Below are positions 47,327 through 61,452 of a stretch of DNA of 64,000 nucleotides, in pieces. Position 1 is the first letter of the stretch. Every line of letters starts with the position of its first letter. The position numbers were made by a program, and so were the translations under genes. The notes beneath the pieces are model-generated. The model saw only the letters and a list, made by a program, of their open reading frames with translations. It did no database searches and was not told where the DNA came from. Origin of the DNA: Monomorium pharaonis (Eukaryota; Arthropoda; Insecta; Hymenoptera; Formicidae); contig NC_050467.1 in the NCBI RefSeq assembly GCF_013373865.1, forward strand, positions 1,116,001 through 1,180,000, given 5' to 3'.

Positions 47327-48136
47327 TACACTGAGAAAAATGGTTTTATTATAATAATAAAACGGTTCTGGTTGAGCGTATTCTTATTAAACGAAACAGA
47401 ATTTCTGGTTATCATAACAAGATTTTACAGCTTATAACTACACCGTTTGGTTAACTGTACTATAAGGATTTGATTAAGTTTTTCTTGTTGGATCTACAAA
47501 ACTTCTTGTTGAATCTACAAAATAATACAAAACTTCTTGTTATATTTACAAAAATAGCGATAATGCTGGCGCCTTCGTTCTCGCAGCGCAAGTCGGTGCA
47601 TGCCAATCTCGCGCAAACCAACGCGGTATCGATGCGATACTAATATCACGCGGTACCCATAAGGTAGCTTTTATATTTGTTTCGTGTATCTTACAATCGT
47701 GTATTTACGTTATTCTATTTAACGGCATGGCGGACGAAAAAATGTCTTCTCTTCTGCGCGAATGGAATTTCGACAGCTATATAGAGATTTTTAGAGGTTA
47801 GTAAAATATATGTAAAATATATGCAGTGTACTTTAAACCAAGATATATTGTTATTATTTTAAAAACTATCCAAACTCGTTTTTTAACAAAAAAATTGTGT
47901 TAACCTAATAAAACAATATAATAAGATTAACAAGAAATTTTTGTAGAGTTTTGTAAACCTAACAAAACGATGTAGTAAGATTAACAAGAAATTCTGGTAG
48001 ATTCAAACAGAATGGAATTAACCAGAATCCTCTGGTAATTCCAACTACAAAATTTGTATCGTTCATTTTCGAACAAACGGACAGGTTGAATCAACCAAAA
48101 TTTCTCATAAAACAACAAAACTTTTTTTCCAGTGTA
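47327..48136. mobile_element. MITE-like element enclosing a SAM-like exon
   Basis: 810 bp, bounded by TA. Left end TACACTGAGAAAAATGGTTTT; right end reverse-complemented TACACTGGAAAAAAAGTTTTG. Sub-terminal arms also match in inverted orientation (TTCTTGTTGAATCTACAAA on the left; TTTGAATCTACCAGAATTTC when the right is reversed). The middle (about 47560-47800) is richer in GC and holds the plus-strand exon at 47727. No transposase seen. Confidence 0.72.
47727..47796 (+). CDS. Short SAM-domain-like first exon (captured fragment)
   Basis: ATG at 47727 opens 23 codons and ends in a phase-1 donor GAG|GTTAGT. The core LLREWNFDSYIEIF has the helix-1 pattern of a sterile alpha motif (W..., Y-I-x-x-F). 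The sequence just upstream is GC-richer and carries no stop for this start. No second exon was found within the element before its right end, nor in the next few hundred bases, so this is a fragment or the first exon of a host gene copied into the element. Function unknown. Confidence 0.5.
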
Positions 48137-50331
48137 TTGTAGCATCGTTAGCGGCTTGAGGGCAGCTTTGAGAAAAAGAAAAATTAACGAGCTTAAAAAA
48201 AAAGAAAAGAAGAAGAGCGGCGGAGGGGGGACGAAAGATGGAGATCGCGAGATTGACGAGCCAGTCGAAAGGGAGAAACGACTGAGAGGAGAAGGTAGTA
48301 AAACGAAAAGGAGACCGAAACGAAGAATATAGAGCTGAACGAAAAGGAGCACGGGGAGAAGCGCACGACGATAGGAAAGGGGGAGGGGGGGATTCCGTTT
48401 CGTAGCAGCGGGTGGATTAGGTCGGAAGGAATAGTAGAAGGGTGCGAGGTAGGAAAGGGTAGCAACAGGTCGGCAAGCATAATGTAGTCTCTTAGATATA
48501 CAGGGTGACGCGCCTAAGGGTGTGCGCACGGCAATCGCCATGAGTCGATATATCCTGTCTTGATACTGTCTGATACTTAACCCTTTTTAACGCCGTGATT
48601 TTTCAGTGTTACATGTTTATCGGTAAAGGAATTTCGTTTGTTAGTCGTCCTCGAATTACCACCGCGTAAATTTTTAGATCGTATATACCACTTTACCCCG
48701 ATAGCTTCTCGAGTTTTACGTGCGGAATAGCAGGATCAAATTAATTAAGACATAAATAGTGGAAGGAGAGACGTTAGCTTTATGCTTGGAGTGTAAACAG
48801 TCGATTCGAAAGAATTCTACGGGAAGAAAAACCCAGTGGAGCAAGATCTATATCGATCGCGGTCCCGTCGTGCGCGTCGAGCGTCTCATTAAGAAGAAAA
48901 TACGTGAATTCTAGTTAATTAATTTGTTTGCATGAAGATTTTCTTTCAGCACAAAGATACGCTGAAACGTATCAATAAAACGAGAGCGAGCACACATTAA
49001 TACGTAACTAGATTTATTCCAACATATATTATTTTGATGCGTCCAACGAAGTAAAAGTTTGCCGCTTCCCAGTTTGGTCAAGATTAATTTCCGGTTACGC
49101 CCATTGGTTCATGCACAATGTACGACATATACAATGGCGCGTCAGTGAGAGCGCGCACGGCCGTTTTCCGTAAGGAAAATAGCTACGGCGTTACAAGTAA
49201 CGAAGTTAATCGCGATCCTTGACGCGCCCTCGCGTGCGCTCGGTCATGCGTGCACGCGCGCGCTTACGCACATAAGCGCTTACGCATACTCGGAATCGGA
49301 GCGGATTCGCCCTCGTTACCGCGTGCACGCGTGCAGTAACGACCGACCGCCAATAACCTGTCAATCCGCAGGTATACACCGTGTCGGAGGAGTACTGCGC
49401 GTGGCGCGCGGCACCCGCCGATGGTCGCACGAGTGCGAGTTATTATGATCGGCCGCCTCCTCTCTTTCACGGGCCTCTTCTCGTGTTGTACACGTGGGAT
49501 AGAATATTTCACTTCGCATTTCGACGGCATTAAAGCCTTCAAACTCGCAGACTGCTCGCTATACACGCGGTGTCCAAGACGATGGAATAGGGTGCGGATA
49601 ATTCAGTGTCGTCTTTTCTCTGGCTTCTGGACGCGCGTACAAATAAATCGTTAAATGAAAGTGTCGACGGGTAAGATATAATCGCTGACAGTCTTCTCTT
49701 TGAGCAAGAAACGTTAGATGGAAATTGCTTTTTTTTTTGCAGCTCGTTCCGGACTTTGTACTTTACGTGTTTCCGATATGAAGTGGATTTTTCCTTGAAC
49801 GTATAGAGGAATTCGTGATTCTTAATTAGTAAACGATCGAAACCGAGGCGTCATTCGGGGACTTTGAAACGGTACGAATCGCAATCCGGGATACATTATG
49901 TATTTATGAGAAATCACAAGCAAATGAATTGTACAAGAAAATTCCCTGGAACCTCCTTTGATAAAGCGCTTTCTGACGTAAGCGCCTAGGAACTTTCTTC
50001 GCGCACTCGACCGCACTCGGTGTGGAAATCAGGCCGCATGTTTTACAAACACCCCGTACGTACGTGTCGGCGTGCGATAAATAAATGGCGGTGACGAAAA
50101 AGTCGGCGCGGGAGGCACGGAGAGACGGAGTTTCCGAAGGAGGCGAGGTCCCGACAGCGGCCTAATTTTTCATTTCCATCGCTCCCGCCGCCGGAGCAGC
50201 GGAGTGGCCGGGGGCCGCGGAAGGGGAACGGGGAGGGCGAGATGGTGGTGGAAGAGAGAGAAGGGAGAACAGGTTTCCAGGTCGATAGGGTACCCCTACG
50301 AGCCGGGGCCCTACGAGCCCCGTGTATCTAC

Positions 50332-50348
50332 CTGACGACTCGAGCCCT
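50332..50348 (-). other. Candidate 5' UTR mini-exon or donor
   Basis: On the minus strand CCTCCTCGTAG|AGGGCTCG..GTCAG|GTAGAT has an acceptor-like and a donor-like border 17 nt apart in a GC-rich patch. Could equally be just the donor of a longer 5' UTR exon. Weak evidence. Confidence 0.18.
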
Positions 50349-52686
50349 CTACGAGGAGGGAAAAATGGTGAACAGGTGCTCGTAAAAATCTGACACCTCC
50401 GACTTTTCTCGCTCTCTCTTCCTCATCTCCCCCCCCCCGCCCCCCCCCGTTCTTGTTTCTCTCTTTCTCTTCAATCGGTGAGGCGAATTACGGGGTCGAG
50501 TCTATCGCGAGCTTCCTACTCGGTGACTCCGATTACGCCATAATCAGCGGGAATCTTGCTTTTTAACTTCCGCTTTGTTTGACCGCGTAGCTCGAGCAAG
50601 CGATATTACTATCCGCGGCCAGACACACAGGGAAACTTAACTCTGTTATCGTCAATTGACGTCCGACGTTGTTGACGAAACTGTATACGGAATGTTAGAG
50701 GGAATAAGATCATGTAACATTTCAAGAAAGACACTAACAGATTTTATTACGTTTCCTTTTTTTTCGCCTTCCACGATGAAAGAGTTTCGTGATTAAAAAT
50801 CCAGGATGCAGAGATCGAGGATCCTGAGTCATCCCTCTTCCATCATCTCCCTCTTTAATTTTGAGGTAGAGATTATTCTTTCCCCTTCTATGTCCACACT
50901 TTCGTTATTGAGGGAATACGCACATTCACGTATTCCTTTATCTTTACCAGAGCGAATGCATTTTTTGTTGCATTATTGTTATTCATCGGACATATCGAAT
51001 CTCTTTCGCAACCCGCACTATCGATGACTCGGAATGATCGATAAGCGATCGCCAACTACGGCCGAGCCGACGCCTGCTCCGATATCCGTTGGTCCGTCAA
51101 TTTTTACCCCGCGACAACCCGGATGAGGGTTAAGGAGTCCTCGTTCTCTCTGCCTTTCTCTCTTCCTCATGTATGCGCGAGTCAGGGGTCGTGCACACTC
51201 CGCTTCGCCATCGGTGGGTCGATATATGCAGCCTAGGCGACGGGGAAGAGGGTGGCCGGGATTCCCGCGCGCGCCACCCCTCTTCCCCCACACGACATGA
51301 TGGGGGCGACCGAACCGAGCCGGCTGTCATTTCCACACACAGCCCCACGTTATTTCGAGGGCCGAAATTTCCGATCTCTAGCAACGCACCGCGTGGAAGA
51401 TGCCATTTTTCCTCTGAGAGGCCAACAATGTAGCTTAATGCTTCTTTTTTTTTAAGTTGATATATGTACATAATAAATCTAAAGGAAATTAGTCTTAAGA
51501 AATAGAGTTCACCACGACAACAGTTTAATCTTTCTCGACTCCTTTGACAATTCGAAAAGATCGATCCTCGCATTAGGAAAATGAATTTTCGACGTTTTCG
51601 CACAGCTGTTGCATCGAACCCGCAGTTTGCGCCTAGAAATTATTCCGATGCGATTAGAACTGCGCTGCGTTCGAGATGCTCGACAACGTCGTGTTCGTAG
51701 CTGTAAACCAAGGTCCGAGGGGCCGAATCCTGAAGGCTTTCTTTAAGCCTCTTCAGAGAGGCCCGAGAAGAGAAGGCTCAGTTCGAGAGGACAGGTTCTC
51801 CATCCTTCTTTAGTGCCTCTCTCGTCGTCGGGTTTCACCTACACGTTCCGGCTCCTTCGTCGGTCCTTCTCTCGACCCACGGATCTCGCGTTCGCTGATA
51901 GTGCTCGCTCACTGCCAGAACACCTGGCCAACCGAGCGAACCGAATCAAACAAAATCCCTCGAACGTGCATCGACGAATTTTTTAGCGTTATACATTTCT
52001 TTTCAGCATGTATTTCTCTGTTATGAGATATAGAACAAAATTTGTCACGAACCATTATAGTGTACGTATATTATGTTGATTCGTTATTTTGGGGATTATC
52101 TTTCCCTCCAAAATTCTAGTTTCCGCTTAGCGAAACTTAAGAATGAGATTCGATCGACTTTACAAATCATTCAACGAAATGTAATTCGGAAAATTCTAGT
52201 TGTAAACAAAATGAGAACCTCGAGTTAAAAGGATGAGAGAGAGGGAGAAAAAGGCCGAGAAAAGAGAGAAGCACCGATCTTTGAAGAAGACAGAAAATGC
52301 GTCGTCGAAGAAAGACAGGAAGCTAAGGAAAGAGACCGAGATAGTAGAGGGAAGAGGGGGAGGGGCGTAGACGGAGGACCGAAGGACGCAGAGACGAAGG
52401 AGGAAGAAGCAACGTAGCGAGAGCCAGCAATGAAGGGATGGAGGGGAGAACGACGAGAAAGACGAAAAGAGAAGAAAGAGACTCCAGCTTAGAAGATAGG
52501 CAGAAAGAGATAGAGGGAGGAACTCTCTTCGAGTGAGAAGAACGATGCGGAGCGAGGAGGAGAGATGACGCGGACTGAGCGAAGAGATCGAGAGATCAAC
52601 GTAGAGAACGTGAATATACGAGTAGTAGTAAGAAGAGGACAGGTATACCAGGGTTTTAAGCTACAGGCACAACATTCCAGGACCCG

Positions 52687-52720
52687 GCCGTCCGTCCGCC
52701 CGTCCGTCCGTCCGTCCGTT
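52687..52720. repeat. (CCGT)n tetranucleotide tract
   Basis: About eight CCGT units with one CCGC interruption. Confidence 0.93.
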
Positions 52721-55700
52721 CACACATCCGTTTGTTTCTTCATCCCTTTCCTAGAATCAGGGTCAGCACTGGTAAGAGAGCGTCATGAGTAATGCATTTT
52801 GTGTTGCATTCGAGTTGCCGGATTATGCCCGCCGCCTCGTGTTTGTCATCGTGTGTAAAGACACTTGAGGTATCTTCATTGAGTCACGGAATACGTGGCT
52901 CTGAAAGGAATCACTGTGTTTTCAGGCAGTGCTCACGTGCCCGTTTATAAGCGCCCAAGTTCCACGCGACTGTACCTTCGGTTCCACGCGTGTTATTACT
53001 CCGGTTTCTTGTTACACGCCGTTTGAGCAACAACAGCGATTCGATAGGGAGACCACCCGTTAATATTTTAACCGCCACGATCGAGTACACGAGTCGTACT
53101 TGCATTTTCTCGAAAATTGCAGCAATATATTTTAAATAATATGTCAAGCGACTTTTTTCCCATTAACGGATATTAAAAGATGTCTGTATGTTTTTTTTTA
53201 TCTCACGTTACGTCGAGTATATTAACGACAAACACAGGAAATGAAGCGGAAAATATAGTCGTCACATCTGGGCGAGTGCCATAATTCTCGAGGATGCATA
53301 GACGTCATCTATATATACGCGCGACGCGGCAATCAAGTTGTCAATATAGGGCGAAATTGCGCGTCTAAGGGCTGATTGTATACGCGAGCTATTCCGGAAG
53401 AGAACGAATAAAAACTGTGCACCAGTAGCTTGCACGAGTAATTTGCATTCGAGGCTGCTGGCTTTTAAAGGGACGAGCGAGCCGGGAGAGCTGTTTCGGA
53501 ATTTTGTACGCTTTTTCATATATTCCCTCGAGTTACCGAGGATCAAGGATCAAGGATCCATCTCCGTGCGATTTTCCAGGTAAAACTTTCACCCGAGCGC
53601 GAGAGAGAATGGAGAGACGGAGAGACTATTATCGATCGCCATGATTACCCGTAATACCTTCGCTTGATACTTTTTCTAAGTATTCGATGCCGAATTGGTC
53701 TAAATTAATGATAATCCTCACAAATCAGTCGGGAAAAATCTGTTCTAAATATAGAAGTTTATTGCGACTGCCTGTTATTATCAGAGCGAATGAGCAGGAC
53801 TATACAATTTTAACTCTTTATAAGAATTTGTCTTAATTTTTTGCATAACCTAATCATTGCACGGTTACAGATCAATATCACATCTTTCTCCCTCTCTACG
53901 AGAGTGTGATCTTTAAGTATGATTCTCGCGTCCGAGCCAAATCTTGCGGGGCATCCGTCAGCATGCGTATCTCGCACTCTATTCTTACGCCCCTCGTTAG
54001 CCGTCGTGGTATCTATGTATGTTGCCGTGATTCGCGATAGCCGGCTACGCCGACCGGTCCTACGTACAGGCACGTAAAAGCTTTGTGTTTTCGGGGCTAC
54101 GGCAAACAAAGTGCGCCCGAGGAGGACTACAGGGCTTCCCAGGGTAGGTCGCTAGGCAACTGGCGCCCCACTATCGCCCGCGGTGCGATGCCGCGTTCAC
54201 GGGGTGTACCCGAATTAAATGACTCTGCACCGCGCGCGGCGCTGGCGTATTCCTCCCTTTCGTCCCTTTCTCCCCCTTCTTTCTCTCGTCGGACTTCACC
54301 GGAGATTCCGTGCGTGATCTCCGAGCACGTTGCTCGCGAGGAATCCCTCTTACGGTCGGCGGCCGTCTCGCTGTCGAGCGATACATCTCGCCCGTCGTCG
54401 GATCAAGGTAAATAAAGAAAGAGGGAGAGACGCGGAACGACATTAATATTGGATAAGCGAAGTCAACGAATGTTGCGGCAATGATCATTACTCGTGCGAG
54501 CGTGCTGTCATCCGCGGAATACGAGTGCGATGCGGCTGCATCTCCTCCGCATTCGAACGAAAGGATTCTCGTTTCGTGCCAGCAGTTAATCTTGCGTACA
54601 TTGACCATAAAATAACTATAACAATGCACGGCTATTGTTACATATCTAGCTATACTGTTGTACAAGTATATATGTACATATATTTCTTTCTTTGTATATT
54701 TCGTGAAAAATGGTTCCCCCTGAAGCTTAAATTTCCTTAATCCCTTAGATTTATGGCTATTTGTCGAAAGAGTGGCTCGCGTCGTGCCAACTTAATTTCG
54801 TTGCTCGCGATAGAGTCAGTTCCAGCCGCGCTCGGTTAAGACCAATCGAACAAGTCGGTCTATGTTTCACGGTCGGACGTAGCCTTGGCACCAAGCACGC
54901 AGGAGAGATCGCGGTGTCAAGTTTCGGCGGGGTTCGCCAGTACAATCACACGTTAATGGTTAATTCTAGCATACCCCCATAAAGCCCCGCGGGTTCTTAG
55001 GAGCGCTTTTAAACCATCGGGCCCCGCGTACGTCGAGGAAATTAAAGTCCCTCGGGCCGCTCTCTTCTCCTTCGTCTCCCTTCTCTTCTCCCACCTCCAT
55101 CCTGCTCCTCCTGTCCGTCGCGACTGCCCGCCGTTCGTAAATTGGAGTAAACTAGACCTAACTTAACCCGAAGCCCTGCGCCAGACCTAACCCAGAACCA
55201 TGGCCGCGATACATATGACAAATAAACGTACGCTCCGACTTTACGTTTCTAACGCGCGGCCAAGACCGACGCCTTCGAGATTCTAACGACGACGGGAGGT
55301 CCCTCCACCCCTCTCTACCTGCGTATAGGGTGCCCCAAAAATCTCTGGGCTTCTCCGAAGATGCATTGTGAATGGAACTCCGTTTTGGAAAAAAAGCAAC
55401 GTTCTACACGAAGTTCTCTCGACATTCAACGTTTTGTTTCATTACCATTAAGACTCTAATTGACAATTTACAAGTAAGATTCGATTGAATTCGAATGAAT
55501 GACAAGTACTGTTTCATTACGTCTAGTTTCCAGTCGATTCCAACTTGAATGCTGTTTGTACTTGCACATCATGACCCGGGAAAGAGATCGGATCGAAATC
55601 GTTTTGAGCAGCTCGCCATCAAAATTCAGTCTTAAGAATCGCGAACGTTCGTCTCGAAACCCACAGTCGGTCGTCGAGCGTGACGAGAAGGAAGGAGAGG

Positions 55701-55847
55701 AAGAAAGGAGAAAAGAGCGTCGAAAAACCGATCGATCGGTCAGTCACGATTTCACGGATCACCCCGTATATATGCTCGCGCGGCTAGAGAGATGGGTGGA
55801 ACTCTCGTATCTGCGCGCCCGCGCGTTCAGATATATAGGAAGTGGAC

Positions 55848-55902
<55 letters not shown>
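55848..55902. repeat. (GA)n microsatellite
   Basis: About 25 GA units with one early interruption, in a GC-rich region. Confidence 0.96.
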
Positions 55903-55904
<2 letters not shown>

Positions 55905-58900
55905 CGTGCAAGAAAGAGAGAGATAAAGATAAAGAGGCCTCTTTCTTTCTCTTTCCATCGCTCGCGTAAAGGGGATATACGCTCGGCTCGGTGGCGAGCA
56001 AGGCCGACAGGCCTGTAGTAGCGCTCTATCGGCTTTAACAACGAGTTTCAGAGCGCTTTCTGCCTCCCTCGCCCCCGCCCGCCACCGCCAGGCCTTTTCT
56101 CCCCCCCTCTGCCCCTCGCCTTCTCTACCGTCCGCGTTCTCCCTCTGATCCCTTGCTCGCCTTCGCCGCCTCCTTTTCTTGCTTGGTGTCTTTCTGAATT
56201 TTTCAGCCTCCTCCCTTCTATGCCCCTTCTCCAAACGAGACTCCTCGTCCGCTTCTTCTTCTACTCGAGGTGAAGCTACGCTTCTTTTCCTCTCTGGCTC
56301 TCTCTCGCTCTCTCTCTCTCTTTCTCCTACTGTCATCTCGCTCGCTCCTACTTCCTCGTCTTCATTTTTTTTCTTCTCTCCCTCTTCATCTCGCGTTCCT
56401 CCCTCCCGCCCCCGCCCTCACGCTTCCTCTCGCGGACAAGTGCCGATTTATTATTTGTCGTTGCCGTGTAGCACGATGCGTTTCGTTTTCACTCGTTTAT
56501 GATTTTTCACCGCTCGTCGTAATCTCGGCTTTATTGGCGAAAAGCGAGCGGTCAGCCAGGGGGAAAAAAGGATCTACAAATTGCGTTGCGTGCGGGTTAC
56601 ATTCGACGAAGTATACGCATTTGCGTGACGGAAATTACCGTAGGAAGTTTTTAGGGAGGTATAGTAGGTTCGTACTTCGCGGGACGTGACTTCAGTTTGC
56701 TCGCCCACAGTGACGGTATTTCCGAGTTACTATTTTGGCTATTTATGTAACCTCTAATGGAACGCTTCTTACTCATTTTCTCGACGGAATTTAACAGCGT
56801 GTGAAAATTGGGTTACACGCGTGAATAGGGGGACACGCGGCGAACGTTTTTAGCTGTGACGGACAGCGTCGAAAAGAGACAAAGTGAAGTCCTCGGCCCC
56901 GGCGAGTGTGTCGCTATCTTTTTGCTCGGATGAGAATACTCCGTGGGTCTCCGGCATACGTGATTCAACATCCCCACATGATTCCCCCATATGTCTCGTC
57001 TCGGATCTCGTCGTGTGCTTGCCGGGAGGAGGTCTCGTTCGATTTGAAAGCGATTTGGCGCTTCGAATTCAAAACTTCTCATTACTGACGTCACGTTGCT
57101 CCTTCGCGCAATCGTCACACGCTGCCACCGTACGCTCCCCAGAAGTTTGGAGCGAATTTCGATTTGGATCCTAGCTGTTTTCCGAGTTGTTTTTTTTCTC
57201 AAGTAGAATTTGAAAACGTCGTTTTCGCCTAGCGAAAGTTCAGCAATGCGGAAAGTTACGGGCGCAGCGGGACGTCCTCGAAACGGCAAACGCCGCCGGT
57301 GATGTCGCGTTCTCGACGTCGACACGAAAAACGGAAAAGCGCCTTTAGCGTCGGCTCGAAAAGCGCATCCGACTAGGGGGTATTACCACCCTATCTACCC
57401 CGCTTGCTGCGGGGTGATTAGACTTTATCAGATCAACGTAGTTGCGAGTAGCGTTCGTTATTCACAGGTGCGGATCGTAGGCACCGGACACGAGGAAATG
57501 CGCGCTCGGCCTCGTTCGAGAACTCCCATTAAATTAAATCGTATCGGTATATCGAGGCATTATTTCCCCCCCGCCACTTTATTTCGCTTGTAAAAACTGA
57601 CGTCAAAGTACAAAACGGTATTCTATTTGTTCAGAATTGTTTGTCTCGATTGATTTATTTTAGGATAAGACAACAAAATCTGATATAATTTCTTTGTCAA
57701 TGTTATTATAAGTATTCGACTTGTCTTTTATCGATAAAATCGATATCTAGTATCAATAATCGATTTGAAAAGACACTTGTCCGGCAAAGTGCTACAATAT
57801 TAGAAGGAACGAAAAGGATATCCCACGTCGTCCGCGGAGTGAGAGCTAATGAACGGGGTTAAAACGATCCACGATCGCGGGAACGGTCGCCCGGTCGGTC
57901 GCAGGGGAAAAAAAAGATGGCGCCAACGAGATACACGCGTTTCGCACGCTACGCCGCCGATGCGAGATAAGGCACACAACTAGGTTACTCCACGCAGTTG
58001 CGCCATTCCACTTAATTGCTCGACTTGGAGCAAGGTAGAATTCTCCCGGCGGCGGCGGCGGCGGTGGCCGATTAAAAAAAAAAGGCATAAGCATAATTAA
58101 CAAAAACGGCACGCCGGACTTCGACTAATGATGAATAACGCGCCACTGAAGTTCTCTTCCCGAAGGTACAAGTACTTATTAGATCGGGAAATGTTAAATT
58201 GGCTCTTTGCGTATGCTATTTTCCTTCTTTTTAGAAAATTAAGCTTGTAACGTCTAGTCGGAGTGGCGTCTGAGAATCTTTAAAGATGCGGGAATAAAAG
58301 TAGAGATAATTAAAACACAATGGAACTTTTTTTCCTGACAATTTCGGCATTTGTTCTAGATATTTTGCAGCATTTACAGTGATTTTCACATAAGATAATC
58401 TATTAATTTTTACAGGACATAAAGATTTCGCACTACAAAGTATTGTTTTCGTCAAGTTCGCAAACTGCAAGAGAGACAAAGACATCAAAACGAATTGCTG
58501 GTTAACAAGTTCTTCGTATCGAGACATCGCATCGTATTTAATCTTCCAAATGTTTAGAAGAGTTTCGAGTTTCTCATCTAACAATAAATAGTTCTTTTGA
58601 GCCCTCGAGCGCCTCGTGTGTCTTATAAATTTTTCGATAAACTTTCGATAAAAAAACTGCAAAGCCTCTGCAAGAGCCCTCGGTATACATCGCGGCGATT
58701 ATAGGCCCCTTCTTCGTCAGTTCTGCCCCTCCGACTTAGAGCCTGGCCCCGCTCTTCGCAGTCCGCATTCGTTCCCCTTTTCCCTTCCTTCCCCTCTTCA
58801 TCTCTCCCTCTCTCTCTCTCTCGCACACACGTGGCAAAGCGCACTCGGGGCGATATCATGCTGCGATATCTACTTTTGTTGCATGCCTGCGCTATCTCCA

Positions 58901-61123
58901 TCCTGCCCCTTCCCGTCCCTTCTGCCCGCGCCTCTCCTTCTCGCTCCTTTCTTTCATATTCTCCCGCTTCGTCACGCGCAGGTCGATTGTTGCTGGCTTT
59001 CCCCTTCTCCCTCGGAGTCGATAGAGCAAATTTTTAGCGCAACCACTCAGCCAACTGGGCGCACTTGTTATTTCGGATAAAGCAAATGCGGTCAGTTAGG
59101 GGAGAGGAGTGGCGAATTAATCCCGACGGCGGGTGTGAGGTTTTGTCTCGTTGATGTGTGCGAAATAAGATTACACAGTTAGTGCATGATATATTGCTCT
59201 CCGTGTGTCACTGTACGTAGATAGGATGTATCGGAATCTCCGAAGATATAGGACGAATTATAGAAAAGAAAGAGGCCGGATATTTTAACGACGAGTTATT
59301 CAATAACGTTTATTCGATATCGAAAATTAAGGAGTCTCAAATTAAGCTTGTGGGAATGCAAATAGATAACAGATCGATCCTTGGCATTCGATTTATTTCG
59401 ATTGAACTTCATTTCGGTTTTCCCAGCTACTTTCACAAAGCGGGGGTATTTCTCGAAATCAAGACGATCGTTGTCGAATTCTTTTGCAAGTTTTCCTTTC
59501 AATGTCGGAAAGTTCCTAACATTAGAGATCGCGACAATCGCTATCGTTTCTACAGGTTGGAGGTATCTCTCGAAACTGGTAAAGCCATTGTCAAGCTTGC
59601 CCGCAGATTGACGCTACGTACAGCCGACACGAGCGTTCGGAATATCGCCTTGCAATTTTCGTCTCGTTGCTCGGCATCTGAATAGCTTTACCGATCTCTT
59701 CGAAGGTACTTTTGTACCTTCTCCGGAAGATCAGCGATAATTATCGTTGTAATAAAGCAATTTGCATTGCTTTTCCCGAAATAACGTTCCGAGACTAATT
59801 AGGCGGATGGTGTGAATTAACTAATCGTGAGTTACGGATTCGCTCTTCTTCTCGTCTGTATTTCACCGCTACTACGTATAGAACGTAGACTGAGAAGATG
59901 AAGGAGCCAGTTAATTATAGAGTTAACTGTAAACCGATAAAAGCCGACATTTCGAAAATGAAATAGGCAGAGTCCGTAATAATCGACGTATCGAGATTTC
60001 TTCCACAACGAAACTTTTTTATTAAAAAGGCAAATCGGCACATTAAGAATTTTCCAACATAAATTGACACAATTACTTTCTTTCGCGAGTAACCCAAATC
60101 CCTTCGTCTTTCTTTTATTTCCTCAGTTTTCGTGCGTTTTTCTCGAAATCTTAATAATCATTATGAAAGGTTGTAGTTTGGGAAGGTCAGAAAGAGAAAA
60201 AGTTTGTCAGTTGGGAAAACTGTCCGAGAACTTCCGAGTTACGTGTAACAACTCCGCTTTACGTTTTCTTATTCTCTCCGTTTTCTTCCCTTCTTTTCGC
60301 GTTTTCCCTCTCCTTCCTCCCTCCACGTTTTGCTCGAGCGCGGGTTTAAGGGGCATGTACGAGCCAAAACTTTCGAAAAAACCGAAAAGACCGACGCTCA
60401 GAGGCGCTATCAACGTCGTTGCCTGGAAATACGATAATTGGCTGATATTTTCGGTTTTACGAGGAGGAGCGCGAAGCAGCTGCTGCTGGCAAAGCGTTAG
60501 TAGTTAATCGTCGTTCGGAAGCGACAACGACGGGAAGGCGAAATCGAGAAGGCGAGCGTATACCTATCTGTGCGAGAATGGCGCGGCGGCGCGGCGGCAG
60601 CCAACTGAAGCTAACTGACATTTCGAGTAAGTCGAGGGAGGGGAGGAACAATATTATAGGGTAGGATCAAAGGAGTGACGGGAAACGATGAGGCAGAGGA
60701 GGCAGAATAGTGTCCCTTAAATGATTGACGGTCGGCCCAGGCCAAGAGAGCAGTCGAAGGACGAGCAGACCGAGTGCTTTCCAAATGTTCTTGTCTAGCG
60801 GCTTGTACTTGCCGTCGACCCCCGGCGAGCAGTCGGATCATTAGGAGTTCCATTTTCGCTAAAGAAAACTACGTATTCGTTAGGATCCATTTGCACCTCC
60901 CGCTGCGACGGATATGAGATAATTGTTCGCCGCGTCTGCGAATGTACGTCTATCCTCAGCCTGGGTTCTCATCGACTTCGCAGAATTTGTTGTTAAAGTC
61001 AGTTTATTGATTCAATTAAAGGAAATTTAATTTAATTTAAAGGAATTTAATCTCGAATTAACGGGAGAGGATTATTCCTAGCTTTATCTTAAAAACTTTT
61101 GACGACTTGTTAAGTTTTATATG

Positions 61124-61143
61124 AAAAAAAAAAAAAAAAAAAA
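61124..61143. repeat. Poly(A) run
   Basis: About 20 A residues; no retroposon body recognised beside it. Confidence 0.9.
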
Positions 61144-61452
61144 TTCCTTTCTTCTTCCCGGTAATTTATTATTCACAGGAACAAATTGTACAAGGAGTGA
61201 AAAAGATGAAAGAAAAATATGTATTTAACTTTTATATATCGAGCTCGTTCTTTCCTAGCCTTTCAGTTAAAGAGCTTAATATCCCGAACCAGCCGCCGCG
61301 GAGGATTGTGCTTTCGAAGGTGACGGGATTTCATGCCGCTCGGGTTATTGCAAATACGTCGAAAGCATTACAGAAAAAAAAAAAAAAACGGTAGGCGAGC
61401 AGCGGCCGTGCCGGTGTCAAGCCGACCCGGGCAAACAGGAAGCGAGACTTAC

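Noticed and set aside
47981..48541. 186-codon minus-strand ORF
   Set aside because: Phe/Leu/Ser/Pro-rich reading of a purine-rich tract that runs into the inverted-repeat element; no motif.
54083..54415. Plus-strand ORF ending at a donor-like CAAG|GTAAAT
   Set aside because: No domain, no matching next exon, and the region is GC-rich where open frames are common.
55155..55195. CCTAA words as a telomeric (TTAGG)n array
   Set aside because: Only two scattered copies of ACCTAAC; no tandem array.
55499..56689. Several long overlapping ORFs on both strands
   Set aside because: All are readings of GA/CT-rich low-complexity DNA (RERERE, SLSLSL); no conserved motif.
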